The notes beneath the pieces were generated by a model, which did no database searches, was not told where the DNA came from, and was given only the letters and a program-made list of their open reading frames with translations. A stretch of 64,000 nt of DNA. It comes from Gonocerus acuteangulatus. Taxonomy: Eukaryota; Arthropoda; Insecta; Hemiptera; Coreidae. This document shows positions 33,976 to 43,760 of the stretch, piece by piece; within the stretch, counting starts at the first letter, position 1; every line of letters begins with the position of its first letter. Position numbers and translations under genes: made by a program. The stretch lies in contig OX328123.1 in assembly GCA_946811695.1 (NCBI GenBank), forward strand, positions 150,254,729 through 150,318,728, read 5' to 3'.

Positions 33976-34498
33976 TTTATTTTTTTTTAATTGCTTATAG
34001 TTGGATAATGTTTTTATTTGTTAATGGATTTCGCAATTTCGTGACGTTTTAAATGTATTTTCGATTTGAAAATGATTAATGAATGTCCATTTTCCAGAAT
34101 GTCGATGACGATGATAACCATTTAACCACCGCAACAGAAACCATTACAGCATGGCGAACAAACCGCAGCACACATTGCAATGCTATGATGCACCATATGC
34201 TCTCACTCTCCACCTACCTCTGTCCGCACTCCATTTGGCAACCAGCCCGTTGGCTGCAGTTCTCTTGGCGAAACCCACTATAGTTTTTATTTCTTATTTA
34301 AACCCTTTTAATTAATCTAATGAGAATTTAATTCTAAATTAACAGCTGAAAAAGTATTTTCCTATTGTTCAGTCGCCAAAAGTGCCAGTTGTTGTCAATA
34401 TATTATTGTCATGCGTTCAATTCATATTGGGTTTTTGCAATATTGTATTGCGAATTATACTGAAGAAATATGGTCGTAAATAATAAATATAAATTTCT
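33976..34498. other. Unassigned stretch
   Basis: AT-rich, with a 66-codon plus frame (34083-34283) that has no recognisable motif. Confidence 0.35.
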
Positions 34499-34570
34499 TT
34501 CACGCAGGACCTCCATAACTAAAAACATTGCTCAAAAGGTGGGAACTGTACACTGTATTTCTGAATAATT
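34499..34570 (+). mobile_element. HL-B-like terminal fragment
   Basis: TTTCACGCAGGACCTCCATAAC then CTCAAAAGGTGGGAACTGTA resembles the HL-B start (GTCACGCAGGAGCTGCATAA, with TTTGGGTACTGTA). Confidence 0.5.
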
Positions 34571-34749
34571 TTGTTTAAGTACAAAATTGTTATTTTTTTC
34601 TAACCCAAAAAAGATATAATAGGAAAAATTGCTGGTTTGTGTGTTTTGACCTTATATTTATATATTGAACACCTCACTATGAATCATTGACACCCCACGT
34701 TTCAGAACCTATAGATAAAGAAAATAATGGTGTTCCTAATTTGTATGTG

Positions 34750-34753
<4 letters not shown>

Positions 34754-34780
<27 letters not shown>
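34754..34780. repeat. (TA)n microsatellite
   Basis: TA repeats immediately left of a Q element, as at 25014 and 41047. Confidence 0.9.
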
Positions 34781-34784
<4 letters not shown>

Positions 34785-34789
34785 AGGCA

Positions 34790-35170
34790 TGGGGTCATTA
34801 AAGCAGTCTTTCTTTATTATACTACTTTATTTATTCGGCCCAACATGTTTCGTGCGCCTTTTCTTCGCACCTCTTCAGGGGCACTTCTACAACAAAATAT
34901 AATTTTTTTGAACATCCAAACCAACCATTTTTCCATTATATTAAAGGAAACAATATGATCTATGAAATGTTCCACAAAATGCATTAAAACATTATCAATC
35001 TCCATTAAATGTTACCCCTACCCTAAATATTGCAGTAATTATAGCTAAATTATATATTTTATAAAAGGTTTTGAGTCCTACCTTGCTAGGAAGTCCTCTC
35101 GTTACCATGTACTCCCTCTGGAGTCCGGCTTAATACTAACCATGGTAGTGGATTGCCAAGATGGCCCTGT
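34790..35170 (-). mobile_element. Q element with hammerhead-like core
   Basis: Matches 41090-41400 along its length (GTCATTAAAGCAGT, ATGTTTCGTGC, TCCTACCTTG..AGGAAGTC, CTCTGGA.TC). Minus strand 34882 to 34838 reads GCCC, CTGAAGA, a GGTGCG..CGCAC hairpin, GAAACATGTT, GGGC. CTGANGA, GAAA and the helix I pair GCCC/GGGC fit a hammerhead; the cleavage triplet would be GTT rather than the preferred GTC. No protein-coding capacity. Confidence 0.6.
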
Positions 35171-36001
35171 CCTTATCTGTCCTTCGTTGTTGTCCTTTAA
35201 GTCTACTCGTCAAACATTTTTTAAAATTTGGGTATTAATCTATTACTCCATAGAAAATTTGGTGTACATTTTTCAGATCAGTTCTTTTATTCACTGCTAT
35301 TTTCAAATTTTTTAAAATATTTTAAATTTTTTTTTTTTAATTTTAAAAAATTTGAAAATAGCCGTGAACTTGTGCCTTAAACACAAGGACTGGCACAGGA
35401 GGACTGGCTACAATAGGCATGAGCGACCGGGCGACGTCACTTGCTGGTTCCAGCCTGTCGCTCATTGCTTAACCCAGACTTTAAAATTTTTCTCTTCGCT
35501 CACGCCAGACATTATATTTTGGGTGCTGTTATATTTTGGGTGATGATGTAGAAAGATGTTTATAACTATCCAATGTCCATAATCTACCAATGCTTATAAC
35601 CATCTAGCTATAAATAATTCTTTCTTATAAATAATTTTAAAATATGAATACTAATAAAAGAGTAAATTGGATGATAGGGAATGTGATCCTCTAATTTCGG
35701 CAGTGCAAGGGTATGGAATGACAGACACAGTGATTTTAAAAAACACAATCATAACCAAGAAACTATGAGAAGAGGTTGGAAACGAATTAAACACGCAAGA
35801 TAAGATATTTTTATTAACTAAAAATGTAATATACCTATTAATTTGTTTAATTAATATTTTAATTATAAAACGTATATTGGAGTATGCGATGACGGAGAAT
35901 AAAGGAAATTACCGCCCAGCCGCTCTGTATCGTATCGCTCCGTTGCTCAGTCGCTCATTGCTCATCGCTCGTATCGTGCCCGAGCCCTTAATCTACTAAG
36001 T
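35171..36001. other. Unassigned stretch with a hairpin
   Basis: CTATTTTCAAATTTTTTAAA at 35297 pairs with its complement ending at 35360 to form a hairpin of about 22 bp arms. 35900-36000 is increasingly GC-rich and repeats CGCTC words (GCTCAGTCGCTCATTGCTC). Confidence 0.45.
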
Positions 36002-36096
36002 ATGTCGGAGGGCCAATCTTGCAGAAGTGAGTGCGATGGCGTGGGAGTACTGCAGAAGGACATCAGCCTGACAACGAAGGAAGTCACGGAGTTCCG
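36002..36096 (+). CDS. Candidate first coding exon
   Basis: ATG at 36002 opens a frame of 31 codons plus two bases that runs to 36096 and meets GTAAGG at 36097, a good splice donor. The start of the peptide reads MSEGQSCRSECDGVGV and its end LTTKEVTEF. The block 35920-36320 is GC-richer than anything around it. There is no in-frame stop before the donor, and the codon after the donor would be TAA, so splicing would be required. I do not recognise the protein. It may be the start of a host gene whose other exons lie outside or are too short to see, or part of an unknown element. Confidence 0.3.
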
Positions 36097-36842
36097 GTAA
36101 GGATTAGAGTAGGCAGGAAGCGACGTCGAGTACCATACTGATCTAGGTAGGGGTACTGACCCTCAGGTACACGGCCTGCACTCTAGACGACGTCCGCGGA
36201 ACTTCCTCTGTACCATCAGAATCGACAAGCGCCGTTAGTACGAGATAACTGCTTCCGTCTTCCTTTCCCACATAAGGAGCGGCTATTGTAAGCGCGCACG
36301 CAATCGGAAGAGTAGTGGAGGGTCTGTGGACTTGTATTGTATTGAAACCGTGCGAATAGCGGTGAAGTCATCCGTCAGTGAATATTCATAGCTCAAGTTG
36401 ATCCAATTTTCATATTTGCGACGTTGAGTGTGAGATGTCTGCCAGTTGGCTGACATCTCCTGGAACATGTCTCATCCTTCCACGACAATCTTCGGTAAAA
36501 CGGATTATGGAAACGACATTATCCTTTGTTCGTCGCAAGAAAGCAAAATGTGAAAAATAATAATTTCTTTCTTGAATGAACACCAAACTACCAATGAATC
36601 CTCTTATATTCAGAGACATATCAATCAATACCAATGAGTACTAAATGTCGAGATTCCTTGCAAAGAAACAAAAATTACGCCAGCAAGGAACTATTTAAGT
36701 CGGATCTAGACTGGAGGCTTCAAGGTAAATCCCCCGTCCAAACCTTTTTATTCTTGGCATCGTTCGGCATCGAAATGTTGTATCTGGAGGAAAGGACAAA
36801 ATTGTGGCATCATTCATTTATATACAACTTAATGGGGTCCAG
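36097..36842. other. Unassigned stretch
   Basis: GC-moderate to about 36320, then mixed. Minus frames at 36283-36634 and a plus frame at 36634-36924 lack motifs I can name. Confidence 0.3.
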
Positions 36843-36925
36843 GTCCGCCACATGGGGGGGGGGACAACCGGGTACAGTCGTCCCGGGCCCGGGTACCGTG
36901 GGGGCCCGGGCCGATCTTCGCTAAT
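36843..36925. other. Short GC-rich island with nested palindromes
   Basis: An 11-base G run is followed by CCCGGGCCCGGGTACC and GGGGGCCCGGGCCG. CCCGGG, GGGCCC and GGTACC palindromes overlap. It lies directly before an HL-A end. Its composition is unlike the rest of the window. Confidence 0.6.
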
Positions 36926-36942
36926 TGGAGAAAACGTCCGAC

Positions 36943-37625
36943 TCGTGGGAACTGCATCATCTTAGCGCGGTTCCTTCTTATCCCTAGTCTAGTTTGGAAA
37001 GATTAAAATAGAAGCAGTTATTATTTTGGTTCCACCAGTCTTGAAAGGTCTTGATTTACGATCTTACCTGGAAGGGTTGGCTAACACTAGAAACGGTCCC
37101 GCTAGTTACAAGGTCTTGGTATCTTGGAACTCTATATTTCTAACAATAAATTGTTTTTGTTATTTTACATAACCAGTTTTATTGTCAAATAAATTATCCA
37201 ACTATAAGCAATTAAAAAATAACAAGGAATAAAACAGACAAAATGAACCGTTCGAATAAACGAAATCAATTACTTTAAAGTTTTAAGCACTTATTTCTCC
37301 GATTGACATCGCCTAATTAAAACTTTCTTCAGAACCTTTTTTGTAGAGCATTTAGTAAGCTTTCGAATGGTAATCTTCCGCTTCCCAAGATTGTCAACGG
37401 TTTTCGAGATACAAACGAAAGTATGCAAAGTTACCAAATCTTTTCTTGTCTGTTAATAAAATATTTTATTCTAACCCTTCCTTTACTCCAAACGTAACCA
37501 AAATTTCAACATATTAGTTTTAATGAAAGTAGAACATGCAGAAAAATTACCCAAACCAAAAATTTTTTGTTGAGAATAACCTTTAGGGACTAGAATCTTG
37601 CGTTGACGTCAGACAGTTAAGTAGG
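36943..37625 (-). mobile_element. HL-A fragment with intact non-hairpin end
   Basis: Begins CGTCCGACTCGTGGGAACTG and CATCATCTTAGCGCGGTTCC, then the modules AAATAGAAGCAGTTATTATT, CTTATTTCTCCGATTGACAT, TGTAGAGCATTTAGTAAGC with TTTCGAATGGTAATCTTCCG, GATTGTCAACGGTTTTCGAG and TTAGTTTTAATGAAAGTAGA. It breaks off near 37560-37625 before the hairpin end. Confidence 0.85.
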
Positions 37626-38749
37626 TTATAATCCTTGTAGAAAGCATCTATTATCTTACCGTTAAGATTTGAGTACAATTACTCTTGTTTATTGTCATTG
37701 TAGGGTACCGTCAACAGGGGTGACTATTGCCAAAATTTTGGGTTTTAATTTGCTACAATCGTATGGTTGCTTTTGAAATCTGGTTTTTCTTATAGTTGTA
37801 TAGTAGAACATCTCATTTTTCATCCCTGAAGTTTTCAGATTTTTCGTTCAACATAATATGTTGGCCGCGTAGCAATATATGTTTGTGACAATTGTCACCC
37901 CGCGAGTGGGGTGACTATTGTCACAGATATTTCTAATAGAAGAAAACGTTTCAGAGGAATGGGGTGACTATGGATAGAAAGGGAAAGTAGAAAACATTTA
38001 CTAAAAAAACTTCACCATTTTAACATTTTTATACTTATAAGAAAATAACCAATTCCTGTTATTTTCTATTTTCTAACTGCACATTGTAAGACCTAAATAT
38101 GGTGGTTAGTCAGTAGATCCAACTTCTAAAAGATCAATCTTCACAGTGAGTCAATACACGAGGAAATGCGAGTGTGTGTGTGTGTAATTCATCGCGGGAG
38201 GTAGCTTGAGGATGACTTGGACCAAAAAGAATCAAGAATTCTTCTATCGAAAAACCTGGGTGGTCGTGGATCTGGGTAATATTTGTCTTACTTCTTGCTT
38301 TCTCCATTTAGACCGAATTTCTCAATGCCTAATTTTTTAAAACTTCAACAGGCAGCTTTAACGTTCAGAAGAACGTTGGCTTTATACGTAATAAATTGTG
38401 TACAAATATTTGACGCTATGTAGAAATATCGATTTTTTCTCGCAACTATTTCTTTACACATTAAATTATATAATGTTCATCTCCAGGGGTAATTGGAAAG
38501 TTTAGTGAATATGACGAAAATCCATACGTTTTTACTTTATGAACGTGGAATATGTGTAAAATATTTCTCAAGACCTCCCCTCGTTTTTGAGCACCCTATT
38601 TAGTGATGGGTAACTAGGTTTTCTCGTCCCTCGAATGTATTTAGCATTGTCAACAATTCATTTTTGTGCTACAAGCAATTACAAAAACAGCAAATAGTGA
38701 ATAAATGAGGGAAATTAACACAAAGGTAAGTTCAAAGTAAAGATAACGT
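37626..38749. other. Unassigned stretch with a short internal repeat
   Basis: GGGGTGACTATTG occurs at 37720 and 37910, and GGGGTGACTATGG at 37960, after GGTACCGTCAACAGGGGTG. This may be an unrecognised element. A (GT)n tract lies at 38172-38186. No gene seen. Confidence 0.4.
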
Positions 38750-40830
38750 TATTTTATTTATGTTTTTTATTTATTGAATTCGTTGTTGAATTTATTCAAT
38801 ACAAATATTACATGGGGCCGACTTTGTAGAGAATTTACCAAGCTTTCGGATTGGTGACTTCAACATTCCACGATTTGACACCAGTTTTGGAGACTATGTA
38901 GAGAATTTACCAAGCTTTCGGATTGGTGACTTCAACATTCCACGATTTGACACCAGTTTTGTAGACTATGTAGAGAATTTACCAAGCTTTCGGATTGGTG
39001 ACTTCAACATTCCACGATTTGACACCAGTTTTGGAGACTATGTAGAGAATTTACCAAGCTTTCGGATTGGTGACTTCAACATTCCATGATTTGACACCAG
39101 TTTTGGAGACTATGTAGAGAATTTACCAAGCTTTCGGATTGGTGACTTCAACATTCCACGATTTGACACCAGTTTTGTAGACTATGTAGAGAATTTACCA
39201 AGCTTTCGGATTGGTGACTTCAACATTCCACGATTTGACACCAGTTTTGTAGACTATGTAGAGAATTTACCAAGCTTTCGGATTGGTGACTTCAACATTC
39301 CACGATTTGACACCAGTTTTGGAGACTATGTAGAGAATTTACCAAGCTTTCGGATTGGTGACTTCAACATTCCACGATTTGACACCAGTTTTGGAGACTA
39401 TGTAGAGAATTTACCAAGCTTTCGGATTGGTGACTTCAACATTCCACGATTTGACACCAGTTTTGGAGACTATGTAGAGAATTTACCAAGCTTTCGGATT
39501 GGTGACTTCAACATTCCACGATTTGACACCAGTTTTGTAGACTATGTAGAGAATTTACCAAGCTTTCGGATTGGTGACTTCAACATTCCACGATTTGACA
39601 CCAGTTTTGTAGACTATGTAGAGAATTTACCAAGCTTTCGGATTGGTGACTTCAACATTCCACGATTTGACACCAGTTTTGGAGACTATGTAGAGAATTT
39701 ACCAAGCTTTCGGATTGGTGACTTCAACATTCCACGATTTGACACCAGTTTTGGAGACTATGTAGAGAATTTACCAAGCTTTCGGATTGGTGACTTCAAC
39801 ATTCCACGATTTGACACCAGTTTTGTAGACTATGTAGAGAATTTACCAAGCTTTCGGATTGGTGACTTCAACATTCCACGATTTGACACCAGTTTTGTAG
39901 ACTATGTAGAGAATTTACCAAGCTTTCGGATTGGTGACTTCAACATTCCACGATTTGACACCAGTTTTGGAGACTATGTAGAGAATTTACCAAGCTTTCG
40001 GATTGGTGACTTCAACATTCCACGATTTGACACCAGTTTTGGAGACTATGTAGAGAATTTACCAAGCTTTCGGATTGGTGACTTCAACATTCCACGATTT
40101 GACACCAGTTTTGTAGACTATGTAGAGAATTTACCAAGCTTTCGGATTGGTGACTTCAACATTCCTCGATTTGACACCAGTTTTGTAGACTATGTAGAGA
40201 ATTTACCAAGCTTTCGGATTGGTGACTTCAACATTCCACGATTTGACACCAGTTTTGTAGACTATGTAGAGAATTTACCAAGCTTTCGGATTGGTGACTT
40301 CAACATTCCTCGATTTGACACCAGTTTTGTAGACTATGTAGAGAATTTACCAAGCTTTCGGATTGGTGACTTCAACATTCCACGATTTGACACCAGTTTT
40401 GTAGACTATGTAGAGAATTTACCAAGCTTTCGGATTGGTGACTTCAACATTCCTCGATTTGACACCAGTTTTGTAGACTATGTAGAGAATTTACCAAGCT
40501 TTCGGATTGGTGACTTCAACATTCCACGATTTGACACCAGTTTTGTAGACTATGTAGAGAATTTACCAAGCTTTCGGATTGGTGACTTCAACATTCCTCG
40601 ATTTGACACCAGTTTTGGAGACTTTCTCCATAAGACGTGTAAAATATAAACAAATACTTTATTTAATTTCCAAATCCCTTAACTCCTTTCAAACGGAACT
40701 AACATTTAAATATCTTTGTGAACACGTTTCCGAGTACCCAAACCAAGAAATAGCTAGGAAATCAAGTTTTATTCACACTTCTCAAAAATGGTTACAGATA
40801 TCCCCTATATATAAATCACCTGTCTGTCTG
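38750..40830 (-). mobile_element. Diverged HL-A copy expanded by an internal satellite
   Basis: Right of the array the HL-A order continues: AATACTTTATTTAATTTCC, a CTTAACTCCTTTCAAACGG block, TCCGAGTACCCAAACCAAG and TTCTCAAAAATGGTTACAG. Left of it lies GGGGCCGACTTTGTAGAG. The array occupies exactly the place of the module TGTAGAGCATTTAGTAAGC..GGTTTTCGAGATA of other HL-A copies. Confidence 0.65.
38829..40621. repeat. 72 bp satellite array, about 25 copies, with higher-order structure
   Basis: GAGAATTTACCAAGCTTTCG, GATTGGTGACTTCAACATTC, CACGATTTGACACCAG and TTTTGGAGACTATGTA form the unit; starts fall every 72 bp from 38829 to 40557. Two variable sites mark copies. TTTTG(G/T)AG shows a period-4 pattern (T,T,G,G) from about copy 10 to 18. 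ATTCC(A/T)CG alternates strictly in the last copies (19 to 25), a period-2 pattern. Low divergence implies recent amplification by unequal exchange or replication slippage. Confidence 0.97.
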
Positions 40831-41045
40831 TTTATCTGTTTGTTCCTTATACAAATCCACACCGTTTGACCGATTTTGACCAAACTTGGATCACAGGTAG
40901 GTCTTGATACGAGGAGTGTCTTAGAATAGGTCAAATTACAAACCCAAACAGTTACAGATCATTAGATTTTAATATTATCTAACTTTTTGGTTTCTAATTT
41001 ATTTTTGCTTTTTTAGGGCAGAAAGTAGGAGTAACATAGCACGCC
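40800..41045 (+). mobile_element. HC Helitron-like fragment, single unit
   Basis: CACCTGTCTGTCTG, TTGTTCCTTATACAAATCC, CACCGTTTGACCGATTTTGA, CCAAACTTGGATCACAGGTA, then the end-proximal GTAACATAGCACGCCGG, as in the HC copies at 22.6 and 47.6 kb. Confidence 0.7.

Positions 41046-41046
<1 letters not shown>

Positions 41047-41086
<40 letters not shown>
41047..41086. repeat. (TA)n microsatellite
   Basis: Pure TA repeats between HC and a Q element. Confidence 0.95.
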
Positions 41087-41089
<3 letters not shown>

Positions 41090-41090
<1 letters not shown>

Positions 41091-41400
41091 TCCTTCAGAT
41101 CTTACTAGGCTCGGCCGTTAAAGCAGTAATCCTTTCTTCACACTAGTGTATACATTAGGCCCGACATGTTTCGTGCATGTTTTTGCATCTCTTCAAGGGC
41201 AGTTCTACAACAAGACACCATTTTTTGTATATCCAAATTAAACAATTTTTAGAATTTAAACCTATGGAATACTCCACCAAATGCATTAAAATTATAACTA
41301 CATTAAATGTAGTATACAAACGTTTTCAGTCCTACCTTGTTAGGAAGTCGTCTCGTCACCATTTACTCGCTCTGGAATCTGGTGTAAAACTAACGGGGGT
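41090..41400 (-). mobile_element. Q element with hammerhead-like core, variant
   Basis: Colinear with 34790-35170. Minus strand 41200 to 41159 reads GCCC, TTGAAGA, a GATGC..GCAC hairpin, GAAACATGTC, GGGC. The cleavage triplet GTC and self-complementary ACATGT are kept, but the first core base is T instead of C (TTGAAGA), a change expected to abolish cleavage. Confidence 0.6.
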
Positions 41401-41445
41401 TACCAAAATGGTCTTTTTTTTTTTTTTTTTAATGGTATTTCTTAA

Positions 41446-41637
41446 GCAGGCTGCACAGGGTCACGCAGGCCTGACAGTTACGGCTGAACAGTCCGCCTGA
41501 AAGCCGCTCGCCTGAACGTGTATATATTCCGGCTGGTCTGTCAGTTAAGACTGTTCAGGCGGCCGGAATATAAACACGTTCAGGCGACCGGCTTTCAAGC
41601 GGACTGTTCAGGTCTGCCTGAATCGTGTGAAGCCTGC
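41446..41637. mobile_element. GC-rich snapback element with TTAA flanks
   Basis: GCAGGCTGCACAGG and CAGTCCGCCTGAAAGCCG on the left match the complement of CGGCTTTCAAGCGGACTG and TGTGTGA..AGCCTGC-type sequence on the right; almost the whole 192 bp pairs with itself. TTAA flanks both ends (41442-41445 and 41638-41641). The string CCTGAACAGTC/GACTGTTCAGG recurs inside. MITE; superfamily not assigned (the ends are not CCYT). Confidence 0.75.
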
Positions 41638-42544
41638 TTAAGTTGTCTTAGTGAGATCGATTCAAAATTTAGAATTTAGATCTTAATCTATTATTGCAAG
41701 GAAAATTTGATGGACGTATTTATTAGAAAATCAGTTATTTTATTAGCTGTTATTTTTACTTTTTTAAGAATATAAATATTTTATTTGATTTTCTTTTAGC
41801 GTATTTCTCCCTTTGTTTAAAATTTTTACTTTCCTTGAAATTAAAACTGCGCTCTTTTGATATTACATGATCCGTCAATGATGTACTGTTTTTGTATGAA
41901 TTCTTTTAACATGTTGCATAATTCTTCTATTTAATAATTGTGTCGTATCATGCAATATTAAAAAAAGGACAGTTTTAATTTTAAGGATTTAATAATTTCG
42001 TGATTTACAAGTTCTGAAACTTTAATTTTTCTAGTCGATACTTCCGGATTGCATAATTACGTCATATGAGTATTTCTTCGCTGCTGGGTGTAGAAAACAC
42101 GCTAATAATGTGCGACTTTGAACTCAAAACATTAGTTTTTCAATGTAAGATTTTTTTTGCAGTTCTTCAAACAAACTTGAAAGCAGTAAGCTGCAACTGA
42201 TTGTTACAATTTGTTAAACAGAACCCAAGTCTTTTCTTACCGATATACTGGAAGGCGCAACTAACCTAGTAGTAGAGCGTCAAACTCCATATCTATCTAT
42301 GATTGGCACAATGTGTCCGTAATTACTAATTCCTAGTACACGAGCGATTGATACATTGATGGAACACAACCAATTTGATTATCCACAATATCCTAATTCT
42401 GTCACCAGATCAATAGACCCCTAGTAATTGGAACACCAAGGGGCATCGAATCAGCGAATATATTCTATGATGGCCCCGACAATAGATGTTTTCCTATCTC
42501 CGTCCATTTTGAAGCAAAACCCTATGAAATTGTCGACGAGATGA
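41638..42544. other. Unassigned stretch
   Basis: AT-rich to about 42180, then a more balanced stretch to 42540 with no readable motif. CTAGTCGATACTTCCGGATTG at 42033 resembles an HL-A string near its hairpin end (CTAGTCGGCACTTCCGGATT). Confidence 0.35.
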
Positions 42545-42960
42545 CGCAATCTATCTAAGTATCGACTGAAAATTTCACGTTTCAGAAAAGTTTGTTTTAA
42601 TCTTTCAAAATTTCATTTTTTTCAATAAACGGGAATAATGGTGGTTAAAATTCCCATAAATACATATTTCACTCCAGCTGCCCCGAAAATGTTATTTTGT
42701 TCAAAAATAATCTGTCTGATTTAAAAGGTCATGTTCATTAACGGGCAGAATCCTCCCCCCCCCGAAACTCTGTTTCCTCGTTGAAATTCGTACGAAAAAA
42801 TAAAGCAATTGTCGACGGGACGATCATAGTTAGAGAAATAAGTGTTAAAAACTTCGAAAAAACTTTCGAAGTTTTCAGCACTTATGTCTCCAATTTATTT
42901 GAACGGTTATTTTCGAGTATTTTTTTAAACTTTTGTTTATAGATTGTTAAAGTTTTTGTA
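42545..42960 (+). mobile_element. Diverged HL-A fragment
   Basis: TTTCACGTTTCAGAAAAG, GGGAATAATGGTGGTTAAAA, GATTTAAAAGGTCATGTTC and ATTAACGGGCAGAATCC follow the HL-A hairpin-side order. A hairpin AAAACTTCGAAA/TTTCGAAGTTTT lies at 42849-42877. Confidence 0.5.
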
Positions 42961-43160
42961 ATTGTTCGTAGCAGTAAAATAAATTTGTAAGGATAAAGTT
43001 TTTGTTGTCACTAATTGAGTGAGTTTTTTCCGCTACTGTAAGTTTTTCAGTACTATCAAACGAATATTAAAAATTTTCTATTTTTTTATATACTATATAT
43101 ATATATATATAAGCCTTCCATTTAACACAGAAAAATAATTTCATTGAAACCGATGCATAG

Positions 43161-43355
43161 ATGGCACAGTTTTTTGTTTTTTTTTTAGTTTTTCTTCTGG
43201 GTCGATTATTTCTGAAATCAAAATGCAGTTCTACAATCACATTGCTCCTTATTTTGTCAATAATGTTATTATATATCGCTCCTTTTCAAAAATGCATGAT
43301 CGGACGACAATTCCTATCACATTCTTGGCAGGTAGTATCACAAGCATTAAGGTAA
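43161..43355 (+). CDS. Short hydrophobic frame ending at a splice-donor array
   Basis: ATG at 43161 starts a 64-codon frame. The N-terminus is a strong hydrophobic stretch (FFVFFLVFLLGRLFL) and a second follows (TITLLLILSIMLLYIA), so it would be a secreted or membrane peptide. It runs to AAGGTAAGT, where a splice would remove the in-frame TAA. I do not recognise it, and T-rich DNA gives such frames by chance; hence low confidence. Confidence 0.2.
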   Translation: MAQFFVFFLVFLLGRLFLKSKCSSTITLLLILSIMLLYIAPFQKCMIGRQFLSHSWQVVSQALR

Positions 43356-43760
43356 GTTACATTCTTGGCAGATAGTATCACCAGCATTAAGGTAAGTTAC
43401 ATTCTTGACAGATAGTATCACCAGCATTAAGGTAAGTTTCATTCTTGGCAGATAGTATCACCAGCATTAAGGTAAGTTACATTCTTGGCAGGTAGTATCA
43501 CAAGCATTAAGGTAAGTTACATTCTTGGCAGATAGTATCACCAGCATTAAGGTAAGTTTCATTCTTGGCAGATAGTATCACCAGCATTAAGGTAAGTTAC
43601 ATTCTTGGCAGGTAGTATCACAAGCATTAAGGTAAGTTACATTCTTGGCAGATAGTATCACCAGCATTAAGGTAAGTTACATTCTTGACAGGTAGTATCA
43701 CCACCATTAAGGTAAGTTACATTCTTGGCAGATAGTATCACCAGCATTAAGGTAAGTTAC
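43321..43760 (+). repeat. 40 bp tandem repeat, 11 copies, each with a consensus 5' splice site
   Basis: ATTCTTGGCAGATAGTATCA and CCAGCATTAAGGTAAGTTAC form the unit; starts every 40 bp from 43321 to 43721. Variants GG/GA, CAAG/CCAG and GTTAC/GTTTC recur at intervals of three to four units (compare copies 1, 5 and 8). Every copy has AAGGTAAGT, a perfect match to the 5' splice consensus AG|GTAAGT. Confidence 0.95.
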
